Assembly: GCF_042466665.1 (NCBI RefSeq)
Contig: NZ_CP162102.1
Span: forward strand, 7,750,001 to 7,814,000
DNA length: 64,000 nucleotides
Direction: 5' to 3'
DNA from: Peterkaempfera podocarpi
GTDB lineage: Bacteria > Actinomycetota > Actinomycetes > Streptomycetales > Streptomycetaceae
Both the position numbers and the translations under genes were made by a program. How positions within the stretch are numbered: the stretch's first letter is position 1; each line of letters starts with the position of its first letter. Below the pieces are notes generated by a model. That model searched no databases. It was not told the DNA's origin and saw nothing but the letters and a program-made list of their open reading frames with translations. Of this stretch, positions 44,159-54,477 are shown piece by piece.

Positions 44159-45463
44159 ATGATCCGCATCCGGCCCCAGGCCCCACGAAGAGCACTGGCC
44201 GTCGCCGTCGCCGCACTCGCCCTGGCCGTGACAGCCGCCTGCTCCAGCTCCGGCGGCGGCACGGACACGGCCGGCGCCTCGCCCGGCAGCACCCAGGGCG
44301 TCCAGGTCACCATGTGGACCCGGGCCGGGACCCAGTCCCAGACCCAGGCGCTGGTCGCCGCGTACAACGCGAGCCACCGCAACCACATCGCGCTGACCAC
44401 CTACCCCAACGAGCAGTACCCCGCCAAGATCGCCAGCGCGGCGGGCGCCCATGCGCTGCCCGACCTCTTCACCTCCGATGTGGTCTTCGCGCCCAACTAC
44501 GTCTCCCAGGGCCTGTGGTCCGACATCACCGACCGCTTCGATGCGCTGTCCTTCAAGGACGCCGTCGCGCCGTCCCACATCAAGGCCGGTACCAAGGACG
44601 GCCGGATCTACGCCGTGCCGCACGCCCTCGACCTGTCCGTGATGTTCTACAACAGGACGCTCTACAAGCAGGCCCACCTCGACCCGGCCAAACCACCGAC
44701 CACCCTCCAGGAGTTCGCCGACCAGGCGCGCGCCGTCGGCAAGCTGGGCGGCAAGGTCAAGGGCACCTACTTCGGCGGCAACTGCGGCGGCTGCGTGGAG
44801 TTCACCTTCTGGCCGTCGATCTGGGCCGACGGCGGCCAGGTGATGGACGACGCCGGGACCAGGAGCAGCATCGCCTCGCCACAGACGGCGGCGGTGTTCA
44901 AGATCTACCACGACCTCTTCGCCGACGGCTCCGCAGACCCCGCCTCCAAGCAGGAGAACGGCACCACCTGGCTCGGCGCCCTGCAGTCCGGCAATGTCGG
45001 CATCGCCCCCGGCCCCTCCTCCTGGCTCAGCCTGATCCGGGACAAGGGCATCGACATCGGCGTCGCCCCCATCCCCGGCGTCAACGGCGGCAGCTCCACC
45101 TTCGTCGGCGGCGACGTCGCAGGCATCTCGGCCACCAGCAAGCACGCCGACGCCGCCTGGGACTTCCTCTCCTGGAGCCTGGGCGACCAGGCGCAGGTCG
45201 AGGTCGTCGCCAAGCAGGGCCAGATCATCGCCCGCACCGACCTGGCGCAGAACAAGTACGCGGTCAAGGACCCGGCCGTGGTCACCATCAACCAGGTCAT
45301 GGGCAAGGGCCAGACCCCCTACGCGCTCAACTTCAACGCCACCTACAACGACCCGCAGAGCCCCTGGACCACCACCCTGCGCGGAGCCCTCTTCGGCGCG
45401 GACCCGGCCAAGGCACTCCAGGACGGGCAGGCCGCGATCACCTCCTCGCTGGGCCAGCAGTAG
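44159..45463 (+). CDS. Sugar ABC transporter substrate-binding lipoprotein (family 1)
   Basis: 434 residues from ATG with GAGGAG at 44148-44153. Signal sequence with lipobox ending TAAC (Cys about residue 28), then SSSGGG linker. The SBP_bac_1 fold is evident: VTMWTRAGTQSQTQALVAAY, KIASAAGAHALPDLFTSD, DGRIYAVPHALDLSVMFYNR and WDFLSWSLGDQAQ. It would capture oligosaccharides at the outer face of the membrane and deliver them to the two permeases downstream. Substrate inferred from context as arabinofuranose-containing oligosaccharide. It carries an unusual CGGC pair (GNCGGCVEF). Confidence 0.92.
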   Translation: MIRIRPQAPRRALAVAVAALALAVTAACSSSGGGTDTAGASPGSTQGVQVTMWTRAGTQSQTQALVAAYNASHRNHIALTTYPNEQYPAKIASAAGAHALPDLFTSDVVFAPNYVSQGLWSDITDRFDALSFKDAVAPSHIKAGTKDGRIYAVPHALDLSVMFYNRTLYKQAHLDPAKPPTTLQEFADQARAVGKLGGKVKGTYFGGNCGGCVEFTFWPSIWADGGQVMDDAGTRSSIASPQTAAVFKIYHDLFADGSADPASKQENGTTWLGALQSGNVGIAPGPSSWLSLIRDKGIDIGVAPIPGVNGGSSTFVGGDVAGISATSKHADAAWDFLSWSLGDQAQVEVVAKQGQIIARTDLAQNKYAVKDPAVVTINQVMGKGQTPYALNFNATYNDPQSPWTTTLRGALFGADPAKALQDGQAAITSSLGQQ

Positions 45464-45476
45464 GCAGAGCACTCCC

Positions 45477-45531
45477 GTGGCGCCGGCTCCCCGGGCCCCG
45501 GTCGTCCCGACCGCCGAGGTGCCGGCGCCAC
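45477..45531 (+). promoter_or_regulatory. Intercistronic hairpin between binding-protein and permease genes
   Basis: Perfect 11-bp arms GTGGCGCCGGC (45477-45487) and GCCGGCGCCAC (45521-45531), enclosing a second stem CGGTCG/CGACCG. It begins 13 bases after the binding-protein stop. Such structures stabilise the upstream mRNA and partly stop transcription so that binding protein outnumbers permease. Confidence 0.6.
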
Positions 45532-45573
45532 ACCCGTACCCACGCCGCCCGCAGCACCGAACCGGGAGCAGCC

Positions 45574-46527
45574 ATGCAGACCCTCGCGACCCGCAGCGCC
45601 GCCCGACCAGCCACGGCGCCACCGCCGCCCGGGTACAGCCGCTCCCGGGCGCGGCGCCGACTGCGGCAGCTCACCGGGCTCGGCTACGCCGCGCCCACCG
45701 CGGCGGTGGTCGGGCTCTTCTTCCTGGTGCCGCTCGGCCTGGTCGCCTGGATGTCACTGCACCACTGGCCCCTCCTCGGCCCGGCCACCTTCAACGCCCC
45801 GCAGAACTACAGCCGGATCGCCGACAACACCCTCATCGGCCAAGCCGCATGGTTCACCGTCAAGTACACCGTCGTCACCACCGTGCTGCTCTTCGCCGTC
45901 TCCTTCGGACTCGCCCTGGCCGTACAGCACTCCCGGCCCGGTGCCGGCCTGCTGCGCACCGCCTTCCTGCTGCCGACGGCGGTCGGCTTCGCCACCGCCT
46001 CGCTGCTCTTCCTCGGCCTGCTCAGCAACGCCATCGGCCCGGTCAACCCGCTGCTGCACACCCTCGGCCTGATCAGCCGCCCCATCGACTGGATCACCGG
46101 CAGCCCCACCACCGCGCTCTCCTCGACCGTCACCCTGGTGATCTGGCGGTTCGCCGGCTTCAACATGCTCATCCTGCTCACCGGACTGCAGGCCATCCCC
46201 ACCGAGCTCTACGAGGCCGCACGGATCGACGGCGCCAACCGCAGGCAGATCCTGCGACGGATCACCGTCCCCCTGATGCGGCCGACCATCGCGCTGGTCC
46301 TCATCATGATGATCACCGGCTCGGTGCTGGCCTTCGACCAGTTCTACATCCTGACCAAGGGCGGCCCGGACAACAGCACCGCCTCCGTGGTGCTGGTGAT
46401 CGTCCGCGAGGCGTTCGTCCGCTTCGACCTCGGCTCCGCCGCTGCGCTGTCCGTCGTCGTCCTCGCGGTCCTGGTACTGCTCAACGTCGTCCAACTCAGC
46501 CTGCTGCGCCGCCGCGACGACCGCTGA
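45574..46527 (+). CDS. Sugar ABC transporter permease (MalF-like)
   Basis: 317 residues from ATG with GGGAG at 45564-45568. Six transmembrane helices are visible (YAAPTAAVVGLFFLVPLGLV first). The EAA loop that contacts the ATPase reads YEAARIDGANRRQILRRITV. It resembles the first permease of CUT1 family sugar importers. It should pair with the second permease directly downstream and with a shared MsiK-type ATPase encoded elsewhere, since no ATPase gene is present in the cluster. Confidence 0.93.
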   Translation: MQTLATRSAARPATAPPPPGYSRSRARRRLRQLTGLGYAAPTAAVVGLFFLVPLGLVAWMSLHHWPLLGPATFNAPQNYSRIADNTLIGQAAWFTVKYTVVTTVLLFAVSFGLALAVQHSRPGAGLLRTAFLLPTAVGFATASLLFLGLLSNAIGPVNPLLHTLGLISRPIDWITGSPTTALSSTVTLVIWRFAGFNMLILLTGLQAIPTELYEAARIDGANRRQILRRITVPLMRPTIALVLIMMITGSVLAFDQFYILTKGGPDNSTASVVLVIVREAFVRFDLGSAAALSVVVLAVLVLLNVVQLSLLRRRDDR

Positions 46528-46568
46528 TCCACCCCTGGCAGAGATCCTATGGAAGGGCACCGACAACC

Positions 46569-47381
46569 ATGACCCCGTCGCGGAGCAGGACCGCAGGCCG
46601 ACTCGGCTACTACGGCACCACCGGCGCGCTCGCCGTGCTCTTCCTCTTCCCGCTGCTGTGGAGCGCCTGGGCCTCCGTGCGCACCCCGCACGGCTTCGGG
46701 CTCCAGAACTTCCGCAACATGGTCCACTACGGCGACGGCATCGGCACCTACCTGGCCAACACCGCCGCCGTCACCGCGATGACCGTCACCGGCACCCTGG
46801 TCGTGTCGCTGCTCGGCGGGTACGCCTTCGGACGGTTCCGCTTCCCCGGCAAGAACGTGCTGTTCCTGGCCACGCTGGCGATCCTGATGGTGCCCTACCC
46901 GACCATCCTGATCCCGCTGTACGTACTGCTCGGCCGGCTCGGGCTGCAGAACTCCCTGGTCGGGCTCTCCCTGGTGCTGGTGATGTTCCAGCTGCCGTTC
47001 GCCGTCTTCATGATGCGCAACTCCTTCGAGGCCGTGCCCCAGGAGATCGTGGACTCGGCCGCCGTCGACGGCTGCGGCAGCCTGGCCGCCCTGCTGCGGG
47101 TGCTGGTCCACATGGTCCGCCCCGCGGTGGCCACGGTCGGCCTGTTCGCCTTCCTGGCCTCGTGGAACGAGTTCTTCGCCGCACTCATCCTGCTCAACTC
47201 CTCGGACCGCTTCACCCTGCCGCTGGCCGTGGTGGACATGGAGGGCCGCACCTTCGGCTCGATCGACTACCCGACCCTGCAGGCCGGGGTCGTCTTCATG
47301 GCCGTGCCCTGCCTGGTGCTCTTTCTGCTGCTGCAGCGCAGCTACGTCCGCGGTTTCATGTCCGGCGCGCTGCGCAGCTGA
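46569..47381 (+). CDS. Sugar ABC transporter permease (MalG-like)
   Basis: 270 residues from ATG with GGAAGGG at 46551-46557. Six transmembrane segments; EAA loop VDSAAVDGCGSLAALLRVLV, with the start of the loop less typical (DSAAVDG for EAARIDG). ASWNEFFAALILL in the last third is the standard CUT1 second-permease motif. It completes the importer of the glycan locus. Confidence 0.93.
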   Translation: MTPSRSRTAGRLGYYGTTGALAVLFLFPLLWSAWASVRTPHGFGLQNFRNMVHYGDGIGTYLANTAAVTAMTVTGTLVVSLLGGYAFGRFRFPGKNVLFLATLAILMVPYPTILIPLYVLLGRLGLQNSLVGLSLVLVMFQLPFAVFMMRNSFEAVPQEIVDSAAVDGCGSLAALLRVLVHMVRPAVATVGLFAFLASWNEFFAALILLNSSDRFTLPLAVVDMEGRTFGSIDYPTLQAGVVFMAVPCLVLFLLLQRSYVRGFMSGALRS

Positions 47382-47545
47382 CGCGGCACTCGCCGGCCGT
47401 GGGCCGCCACCGCCGTACGACGACCGCGGGGCATCAGGAGGCCGACGGCAGATGCCCGGCCGGCGCAGGCAGGACCGGATGTGAGGCTGCGGCAGACCCT
47501 GGAGGCAACGGCACTGCGGTCGGAGCACGGGCGACGCGGACGAGG

Positions 47546-48238
47546 CTACGGAAAGTCGGGGAAACAGCGAGCCCTGGCCGCACTGCAGATCCTGCGTTGC
47601 CCGGGTGCTGCACCGGCGTTGAACCACTCCAGGAAGGTCACGTCCCGGTCCGGGTCCAGGGTGGCCCGAGCCTGGTAGAGGGTGCGGTGCTCTTCCCCGG
47701 TGAAGCGGAAGGGGCCCGGATCGCCGACGACGAAGGCGAGGTTCAAGGAAGGCCCGGACTTACTCGCGGGGTAGTCGAGCACCCCGTACATCGCTGCCGT
47801 CGGCTCGCGCAGGTCCTGGGTGACGCGATAAGTGCCGCACTCGAACTGCGACTGCCCGAGGTTGTCGTGGCCCAGGCAGAAGTCGTCCCCGGCGAGCCAG
47901 CCCACCTCACCGCCGCCCTTCGGCCCGCGATGGATGACCACCACGGTGTTGAGATCCGGATGGGGGCGCCCGTCGGGAAGGTTCGCCGTAGTGAGCCACT
48001 TGATGAGGGCGCCGTCCTTCGGCCCGAGCTTCGCCGCTCCCACGGGACGCGTTCTCGCGGCCGGCGTCGGCGCTGCCGAAGCCGACGGTGCCGAGGACGT
48101 CGGTGCCGAGGTCGACGGGGGAATGGGAGCAGTCGGGTGCCGCGTACCCGAAGCCCTGCCGTGTGACCCGCTCGTGCACCCGGCAAGGGCCAGGAAGAGC
48201 ACGCCGTACACCATGAACCTTCTGCCGAGCCCGGCCAC
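47546..48238 (-). CDS. Lipoprotein, hypothetical
   Basis: 230 residues from the GTG at 48238 (VAGLGRRFMVYGVLFLALAGC), preceded by a G-rich stretch; an ATG at 48214 is also possible. Lipobox LALAGC, then a Ser/Thr/Pro/Ala-rich linker (APTSSAPSASAAPTPAA). The folded part contains HRGPKGGGEVGWLAGDDFCL and a Cys pair region (FCLGHDNLGQSQFECGTYRV; RICSAARARC). Four Cys in the mature domain suggest two disulfides. No family recognised; surface-attached. Confidence 0.65.
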   Translation of the reverse strand: MAGLGRRFMVYGVLFLALAGCTSGSHGRASGTRHPTAPIPPSTSAPTSSAPSASAAPTPAARTRPVGAAKLGPKDGALIKWLTTANLPDGRPHPDLNTVVVIHRGPKGGGEVGWLAGDDFCLGHDNLGQSQFECGTYRVTQDLREPTAAMYGVLDYPASKSGPSLNLAFVVGDPGPFRFTGEEHRTLYQARATLDPDRDVTFLEWFNAGAAPGQRRICSAARARCFPDFP

Positions 48239-48555
48239 TACCGAACCACCCCCCTGGTCGGCACTCCTAGCCGGGAGTATGCCACGCCTGAGGCAGCCGG
48301 AAGCTGCTCTCTCTGCAGCGGGCGGCCCGCTCCGCAGGCGTGCGTCTCCCCGGCGCCGTGGCCCTTGAGGCGTCCCTCCGACCGTCGATGGCTCCGCTCC
48401 CGTCACGCTGGTGTCACGGCCGGCTCGACAGCATGGGTCTGTCCTGTTCGGGGCGTATGGATCAAGACCCCGCGGCAGTCGCGGATCGAGCACGGCCGCA
48501 GGTGCATGTGCACCGTGATCCACGCCTCGACATCAGCTGTCTCCTGGAGTAGGTC
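48239..48555. other. Divergent intergenic region
   Basis: 317 bases between the lipoprotein gene (minus) and the S1 protease gene (plus). It ends with the protease ribosome site GGAGTAGG. Nothing else recognised. Confidence 0.4.
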
Positions 48556-49635
48556 ATGCGCAGACGCTCAGCGAGTTGGTCGCCGGCCGACGCCGGTGCC
48601 GGTGCCCCTGGCACTCCCATCCGGCGGGCTCTCGGGCCCCGCTCTTCCCTGACGTGGGTTGCGACGGCCGTGTTCGCCCTGGTCACGACCGTTCCCGCAG
48701 CAGCTGCCGGGGATCCCTCCGGCCACCCGGACACCGCCGGGACGGCCACCGCCGGAGTCACGGCCACGACATCCGACGGCAGTACGGTGGACTCGCCGGC
48801 CGCCGTCGCCAAGGTGCTCCACTACTGGACGCCCGAGCGGATGAGGAACGCCATTCCGGCGGACGTCGTCGACCGGAACCCGGGCACCGCCCGGAGCGTC
48901 GGCCACCCCACCGGGCCCCCGGGAGAGATCCCGCCCGGCCTGGCCAGGACCAGCCAGACGTCGACGCAGCTCGCCGAGAGCCCCGCGGTGGGCAGGGTGT
49001 TCTTCCACAATCCCACCGACAACAAGGACTACGGATGTTCGGCCAGCGCCCTCAACAGCGTCTCCAAGCAGCTGGTGCTGACCGCGGGGCACTGTGTCAA
49101 CACGGGTGGTAATGGTTCCGTCGCGGGAGCGTGGATGGAGAACTGGATCTATGTGCCCGCCTATCGCTCCCACAGTGAGCCCTACGGCGAGTTCGTGGCC
49201 TTCCATCTGCACACCTTCAACGCCTGGATCAACAGCAAGGACCACACCAGGGACGTCGGCATGGTGGCCACCATGCGGAACAACGGCCGGCAGCTCGCCA
49301 ATGTCACCGGCAGCATGGGGATGAGATGGAACATCGCCGCCGAAGAGGCAGTGACCGTCCTCGGTTACCCCACGAACATCGACAACGGCGAGATACAGGA
49401 CTGGTGCACGGGTAACACATCGGTCGTCCAGGGACAGCCCGGCGTGATCAAGATCGGCTGCAACTTCGGTCCGGGCGCAAGCGGTGGGCCGTGGCTGGTG
49501 GCGTACAACGAGGCCTTGCACATCGGGGACGCAAACGGTGTCAGCAGCACGGTCAACAGCAGCGGAGTGAACAAGAGCCCCTACTTCGACACCTTCGTCA
49601 AGTCCATGTACGACATCGTCGGCACCATGCAGTAA
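48556..49635 (+). CDS. Secreted trypsin-like serine protease (S1, V8/glutamyl-endopeptidase-like)
   Basis: 359 residues from ATG with GGAGTAGG upstream. N-terminal signal segment LTWVATAVFALVTTVPAAAA, a pro-region to about residue 140, then the protease: LVLTAGHCVN (His179), HTRDVGMV (Asp233) and GPGASGGPW (Ser309), i.e. a complete triad. CSASALNSVSKQLVLTAG is typical of streptomycete secreted trypsin-like peptidases. The Cys pairs C161/C180 and C284/C302 should form disulfides. An extracellular protease; it converges on the caspase-NACHT gene but is exported, so it is probably unrelated to it. Confidence 0.9.
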   Translation: MRRRSASWSPADAGAGAPGTPIRRALGPRSSLTWVATAVFALVTTVPAAAAGDPSGHPDTAGTATAGVTATTSDGSTVDSPAAVAKVLHYWTPERMRNAIPADVVDRNPGTARSVGHPTGPPGEIPPGLARTSQTSTQLAESPAVGRVFFHNPTDNKDYGCSASALNSVSKQLVLTAGHCVNTGGNGSVAGAWMENWIYVPAYRSHSEPYGEFVAFHLHTFNAWINSKDHTRDVGMVATMRNNGRQLANVTGSMGMRWNIAAEEAVTVLGYPTNIDNGEIQDWCTGNTSVVQGQPGVIKIGCNFGPGASGGPWLVAYNEALHIGDANGVSSTVNSSGVNKSPYFDTFVKSMYDIVGTMQ

Positions 49636-49667
49636 AAGGACCAGACCTGCCCCGTAGGCCGACAACT

Positions 49668-49687
49668 CCCGCCCGGCGTCGGGCGGG
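49668..49687. terminator. Bidirectional hairpin between convergent genes
   Basis: Perfect 8-bp stem CCCGCCCG (49668-49675) with CGGGCGGG (49680-49687), loop GCGT, between the stops of the S1 protease and the WD40 protein genes. Confidence 0.65.
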
Positions 49688-49749
49688 CCGTCACCCGGCC
49701 CGCCCGGCTGTCACCGACGGGGAGCGTCTGCCGACCAGGTCCGCTGCGC

Positions 49750-52700
49750 TCAGGGACGGCCCGTCCAGACGAAGTGCGCGGCTTCGTCGCCGTAGCCGAT
49801 CAGGAATCCCGAGTCCGCCGGGACCGCACAGGTACCGGGGCCGGGCAGGGGCACACGCCATACCGTCCGCCCGGTGGTCAGGTTCCAGACGATGGCGTTG
49901 TGGTCGTGGCCTGCGGTGACGGCAGCGGGGGTGCCGTCGGGGAGGGTGAGCGCGGTGACGACATTGAGGCTGCTGGTGTGGCCGGTGAGGGTGTGCAGAT
50001 GCTGTCCGGTGGTCAGGTCCCACACCATGGCGTTGTGGTCGTGGCCCGCGGTGACGGCGGCGGGGGTGCCGTCGGGGAGGGCAAGGGTGGTGAGGGCGTT
50101 CACGCCGCCGGTGTGGCCGCTGAGGGTGTGCAGGTGCTGTCCGGTGGTCAGGTCCCACACCATGGCTGTCCTGTCATGGCCTGCGGTGACGGCGGCGGGG
50201 GTGCCGTCGGGCAGAGCGGCGGTGGCGACCGCGCGGATCCCGTCGGTGTGGCCCACGAGAGTGTGCAGACGCTGCCCGGAGGTCAGGTCCCACACCATGG
50301 CCTTCCGGTCATGACCGGCGGTCACGGCGACAGGGGTGCCGTCGGGGAGGGTGAGCGCGGAGACAGTGAGGACCCAGTCGCGGTGACCTTCGAGGATGTG
50401 TCGAGGCCGGCCGGTGGTGAGGTTCCAGACGACGGCTGTGTCGTCCCGGCCTGCGGTGACGGCGGCGGGGGTGCCGTCGGGGGGGTGAGGGTGGTGAGGG
50501 CGCCCAGTGCGCTGGTGTGGCCGGTGAGGGTGTGCAGGCGGTGCCCGGTGGTCAGGTCCCACACCATGGCCTTTCGGTCGTGGCCTGCGGTGACGGCGGC
50601 GGGGGTGCCGTCGGGGAGGGTGACCGCGGTGACGGCGCTCACGCCGCCGGTGTGGCCGCTGAGGGTGTGCAGCCGTCGGCCGGTGGCCAGATCCCACACG
50701 ATCGCGATGCCGTCGTTTCCGGCGGTCACCGCAGCACGGGTGCGGTCGGGGAGGGCGAGGGTGGACACCGCACGGATGTGGTCCCGGTGCCCGGTGACGG
50801 TGAGCGTACGTCGGCCGGTGGTCAGGTCCCAGACGATCGCGGTCCGGTCCTGGCCTGCGGTGACGGCGGCGGGGGTGCCGTCGGGGAGGGTGACCGCGGT
50901 GACGGCGTTCACACCGCCGGTATGGCCGGTGAGGGTGTGCAGGCGCCGGCCGGAGCGCAGATCCCACACCATGGCTGTCCGGTCGTGGCTGGTGGTGACG
51001 GCGGCGGGGGTGCCGTCGGGGAGGGTGAGCGCGGTGACCGCGCGGATCCACCCGCTGTGGCCGGTGAGGGTGTGCAGCCGTCGGCCGGTGGTCAGGTTCC
51101 ACACCATGGCCTTCCGGTCATGGCTGGCGGTCACCGCGACAGGGGTGCCGTCCCGGAGGGTATGGGCGGCGACCGCGTGCACCTCGCCGATATGGCCGGC
51201 GAGGGTGTGCAGCCGTCGGCCGGTCGCCAGGTCCCACACCATGGAATTGTGTTCGTGGCCGCTGGCGCGGGCGGGGTAGCCAGTGGTGCGGAGGGGGATG
51301 GGGATACCGCTGATGATGGCGGCGGGGGTGCCGTCGGGGAGGGTGAGCGTGGTCACCGCGTGGACCTCGCTGTGGCCGGTGAGGGTGTGCAGTTGCCGGC
51401 CGGTGGTCAGGTCCCAGACGATCGCGCTGCGGTCCTGGCCGCCCGTCACGGCCAGGGGAGTGCGGCCGGGGAGGGCGTGAACGGCGACCGCGCGTACGTC
51501 GCCGGTGTGGCCGGTGAGGGTGTGCAGCCGTCGGCCGGTGGTCAGGTCCCAGACGATCGCGCTGCGGTCCTGGCCGCCCGTCACGGCCAGGGGAGTGCCA
51601 CCGGGCGGAGTGACCGCGGCGACCGTGAGAATCCCGCCGGTGTGGCCGGTGAGGGTGCGCAGTTGTCGGCCGGTGGTCAGGTCCCAGACGATCGCGGTGC
51701 GGTCCTGGCCGCCCGTCACGGCCACCGAAGTGCCTCCGGGGAGGGTGAGTACGGCGACCGCGCGTACGTCGCCGGTGTGGCCGGTGAGGGTGTGCAGCCG
51801 TCGGCCGGTGGTCAGGTCCCAGACGATCGCGTTGCGGTCCTGGCCCGCCGTCACGGCCAGGGGAGTGCCACCGGGCGGAGTGACCGCCGCGACCGCCCGA
51901 ACCCAGTCGGTGTGGCCGGTGAGGGTGTGCAGTCGGGCTGGGTGTGCTGTGCGGTTGGTCGCCCACCGGGGGGTGGCGAGCGACGGCCTGCCGTCGAGGG
52001 GGAGGGCGGCGAGGGAGCGGGCGAGGGCGGGCTGATGCCACGCCGCGGCGTCCAGGGCGAGAAGATCACGGCGGACGGCGACCCGATGGCGCTCGGGGTG
52101 GGCAGCGGTGCTGGTCCGGTAGATGTGGGCGTTCAGGACCGCCTGCTCGCCGGTGGCCAGCCGCAGGTGCGGCACCAGCTGGTCGGGGTCGGCGTGCAGC
52201 AGGAATCGGGCATCGCCCAGGAGCCGGTCGAAGACCTGCGAACTCCCCGTGGCGGCGGCGTGGTCGGCGGCGTGCCGGGTGAGATAGGGACGGGCGCGAG
52301 CCCAGTCGGGGGTGCCGTCGGCCGACGGGGGGATGCTGTTGATCAGGGCGTGGTGGATGGTGGCGGGGTCGGTGGTGCCGAGGGTGTGGTCGGTCAGGGC
52401 CTGGTGGAAGTAGCGGTAGAGGAGCCGCTGGTCGATGTCGGGCGTGGTGCGCAGATAGAACGCCGCCTTGGTGAGGGCCCGCCGGGTGTCCTCGAGCCGC
52501 GGGGGCAGATTGCGCTGTGCGAAGTGCGGTGCATGGGCGAGTGCCGCGGCATGGATCAGGTCGAGCGGCATGCCCTGACCGCGGGCCTGGCCGAGGACGG
52601 CGAGAACGGGTCCGATCCACGGTTCGGCGCGGGTGAGTGAGTCTCTGTGCAGGTCGTAGACCTGGGTGATGTCACAGGGCGGGTCGTCGGCGATCCGCTT

Positions 52701-54398
52701 GGTGCCGCTCAGCAGGTGGTCGGCGTAGAGGGCGGCGACCAGGAAGGCGCCGCCGTCCGTGTACTGGGCGAGACGCTCGGCGATGTGCCGGACCACGTTC
52801 TGCGGGCGGCGGTTGTCCAGGAGCTGGTCGAGGTAGTCGTGGAGGTCGTCCGCGAGGATGCTGCGGTCGGCCTCGGTGCGGGGGTCCAGGTCGAGAAGGG
52901 CCTCCGGGTGTGCGGCGAGGTGCTGGAACAGCACCGGCAGGGTGTCCCACCACGGGCGGGTGCCGAGCAGGACGCGGCAGCCGGGCACCGGATCACCGCC
53001 GCCGACACCGGTCAGCGGCAGGATGAGGTCATGGAGAACGGCGGCGGGGTCGGCGGCCTCGTCCAGGGCGTCCAGGACCACCAGGACCTCCTCGGCATCC
53101 CCCAGCCGCCGGACCAGTTCGCTCACGCCGCTCCCTGACCGGCCCGCCCCGGCGGCCTGGGCGGCGCGGTGCCCGGGGGCGGTCGCGGTCGCGGGCACGT
53201 CGTGGAGCTGGCTGAGGAGGGAGTCGGTGATCTGCTGGACGGTGAGCTGCCGGGCGTGGACGGCGACGACCCGGCCGCGCGGCGCGGGCCGGAAGGTGCG
53301 GACCGCCGTGCGCACCCGCTGGCGCAGGACGTCGAGACCGGGATGGGTGAGGCAGACGGTGACGCCCAGCAGGGCCGACTTGCCGCTGCCGGGGCCGCCG
53401 GTGACGACCATGAGCCGCCCCTGCGTACCGTCGGCGTCCTTGATCCACTTCTGAATGCGGGAGAGCTGCGACCTGCGTCCGGAGAACTGGCAGACATCCG
53501 CGTTCGGGTTCCCGGCAGCACGGGTGGCGAAGTGCAGCGGGTCCAGGCCCGGGTCGCAGCTGAGCGCGAACTCCCGCAGCCTGCGGTCCATACCGGACAG
53601 AGCCCGGATCCGCGGATCGTTGGTGTAGGCGGGGTTGCGCAGGAACGGCTGCGGCTCCAGAACAGCCTGGGTGTGGGGGGTGCGTACCAGGGACTGGCCC
53701 GGCCGGCCGGCCGCGCGGTCGGCGCGTGCCAGCTCCCCGTCGATCGCCTCCGCCAGGGTGCCGACAGGTACGAACTCCAGGGCGGGCGAGACATCCAGCA
53801 CCCCGTCGGCGAGTGTCCTGAGGACAGCGGCGGTTGCGGTGCTGAACCGTGCCCTGTAGGTGGCTCGGTCGGCGGAGCAGGCCCCGATCACCCAGGCGTT
53901 GCGGGAGGCGTCCTGGGCACGCCGGGCCAGCAGCAGCTCCTGGAGCTGCTGATGCATCACGGCCTGGCCCGCACCGCACACGTCCAGCAGGAACAGCACC
54001 GGCCGATCGCTGTTCTCCGCCTCCTCCAGCAGGTCCGCGAATCTCACACAGCTCGCGGCGAGGCGGTTGTCGGCCGGGTCGCCGCCGTGCGTCGCCAGAT
54101 AAAGGGCTCCCGTACGTGTGGACCGGGCGCCGTGCCCGGCGAAGTGGACGATCAACGGTTCGTCGTCGGGGGACTGCTCGCACAGCCCCCGCCACGCCGC
54201 CAGCAGGCCGCCGCGGTCCGGCTCCAGCAACGGCGCGCCGGTGGCGACATCGACCTTGTCCAGTGCGTAGACGACCTCCCAGACGGCTTCGTGGACAGTG
54301 GGCAGCGGAGCGAAGACGGCACGGCCCTCGGCCTGCTCGTCCTCGCTCGGGAACTGCTCGGGGAAGTCGCCGATCCCCGCCACGAGCGCCCGTACCAT
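49750..54398 (-). CDS. Caspase-like / NACHT (STAND) NTPase / WD40 repeat protein, frameshifted near its 3' end
   Basis: From ATG at 54398, about 1300 codons are intact; near 50479-50485 one base is missing (seven G where sister repeats have GGGGAGGG), after which the frame shifts; repairing it gives about 1549 residues to the stop at 49750. Residues 1-215 are a caspase/C14-type peptidase: LIVHFAGHGARS (His89) and FLLDVCGAG (Cys141), an intact dyad. Residues about 300-560 are a NACHT/AAA P-loop NTPase: VVTGGPGSGKSALL (334-341), VLVVLDALDEAAD (438-448). Residues about 600-820 are a helical region. From about 825 on there are 15 WD40 units of 45 residues. This is the layout of signalling and anti-phage STAND proteins: WD40 senses, NACHT oligomerises, caspase cleaves. 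Downstream partner of a hydrolase gene. Confidence 0.88.
49830..51940. repeat. Fifteen 135-bp tandem repeats encoding WD40 units
   Basis: A 45-codon unit repeats 15 times on the minus strand (GHTGxVxAV...DGTPAAVTAGxDRxAIVWDLTTG). Several units share long identical DNA runs such as GGTGCCGTCGGGGAGGGTGA on the plus strand. One unit (about 51250-51370) has an insertion of about 14 codons. Near identity indicates recent duplication or gene conversion. Confidence 0.93.
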
Positions 54399-54477
54399 GG
54401 TGTGCGGCTCCTCTCACCGTACGCAGCCCCGGGCTTGGGCCGCCCGTCCTGCCCGCGGCCCCGCTCCGGGAGGCCCG

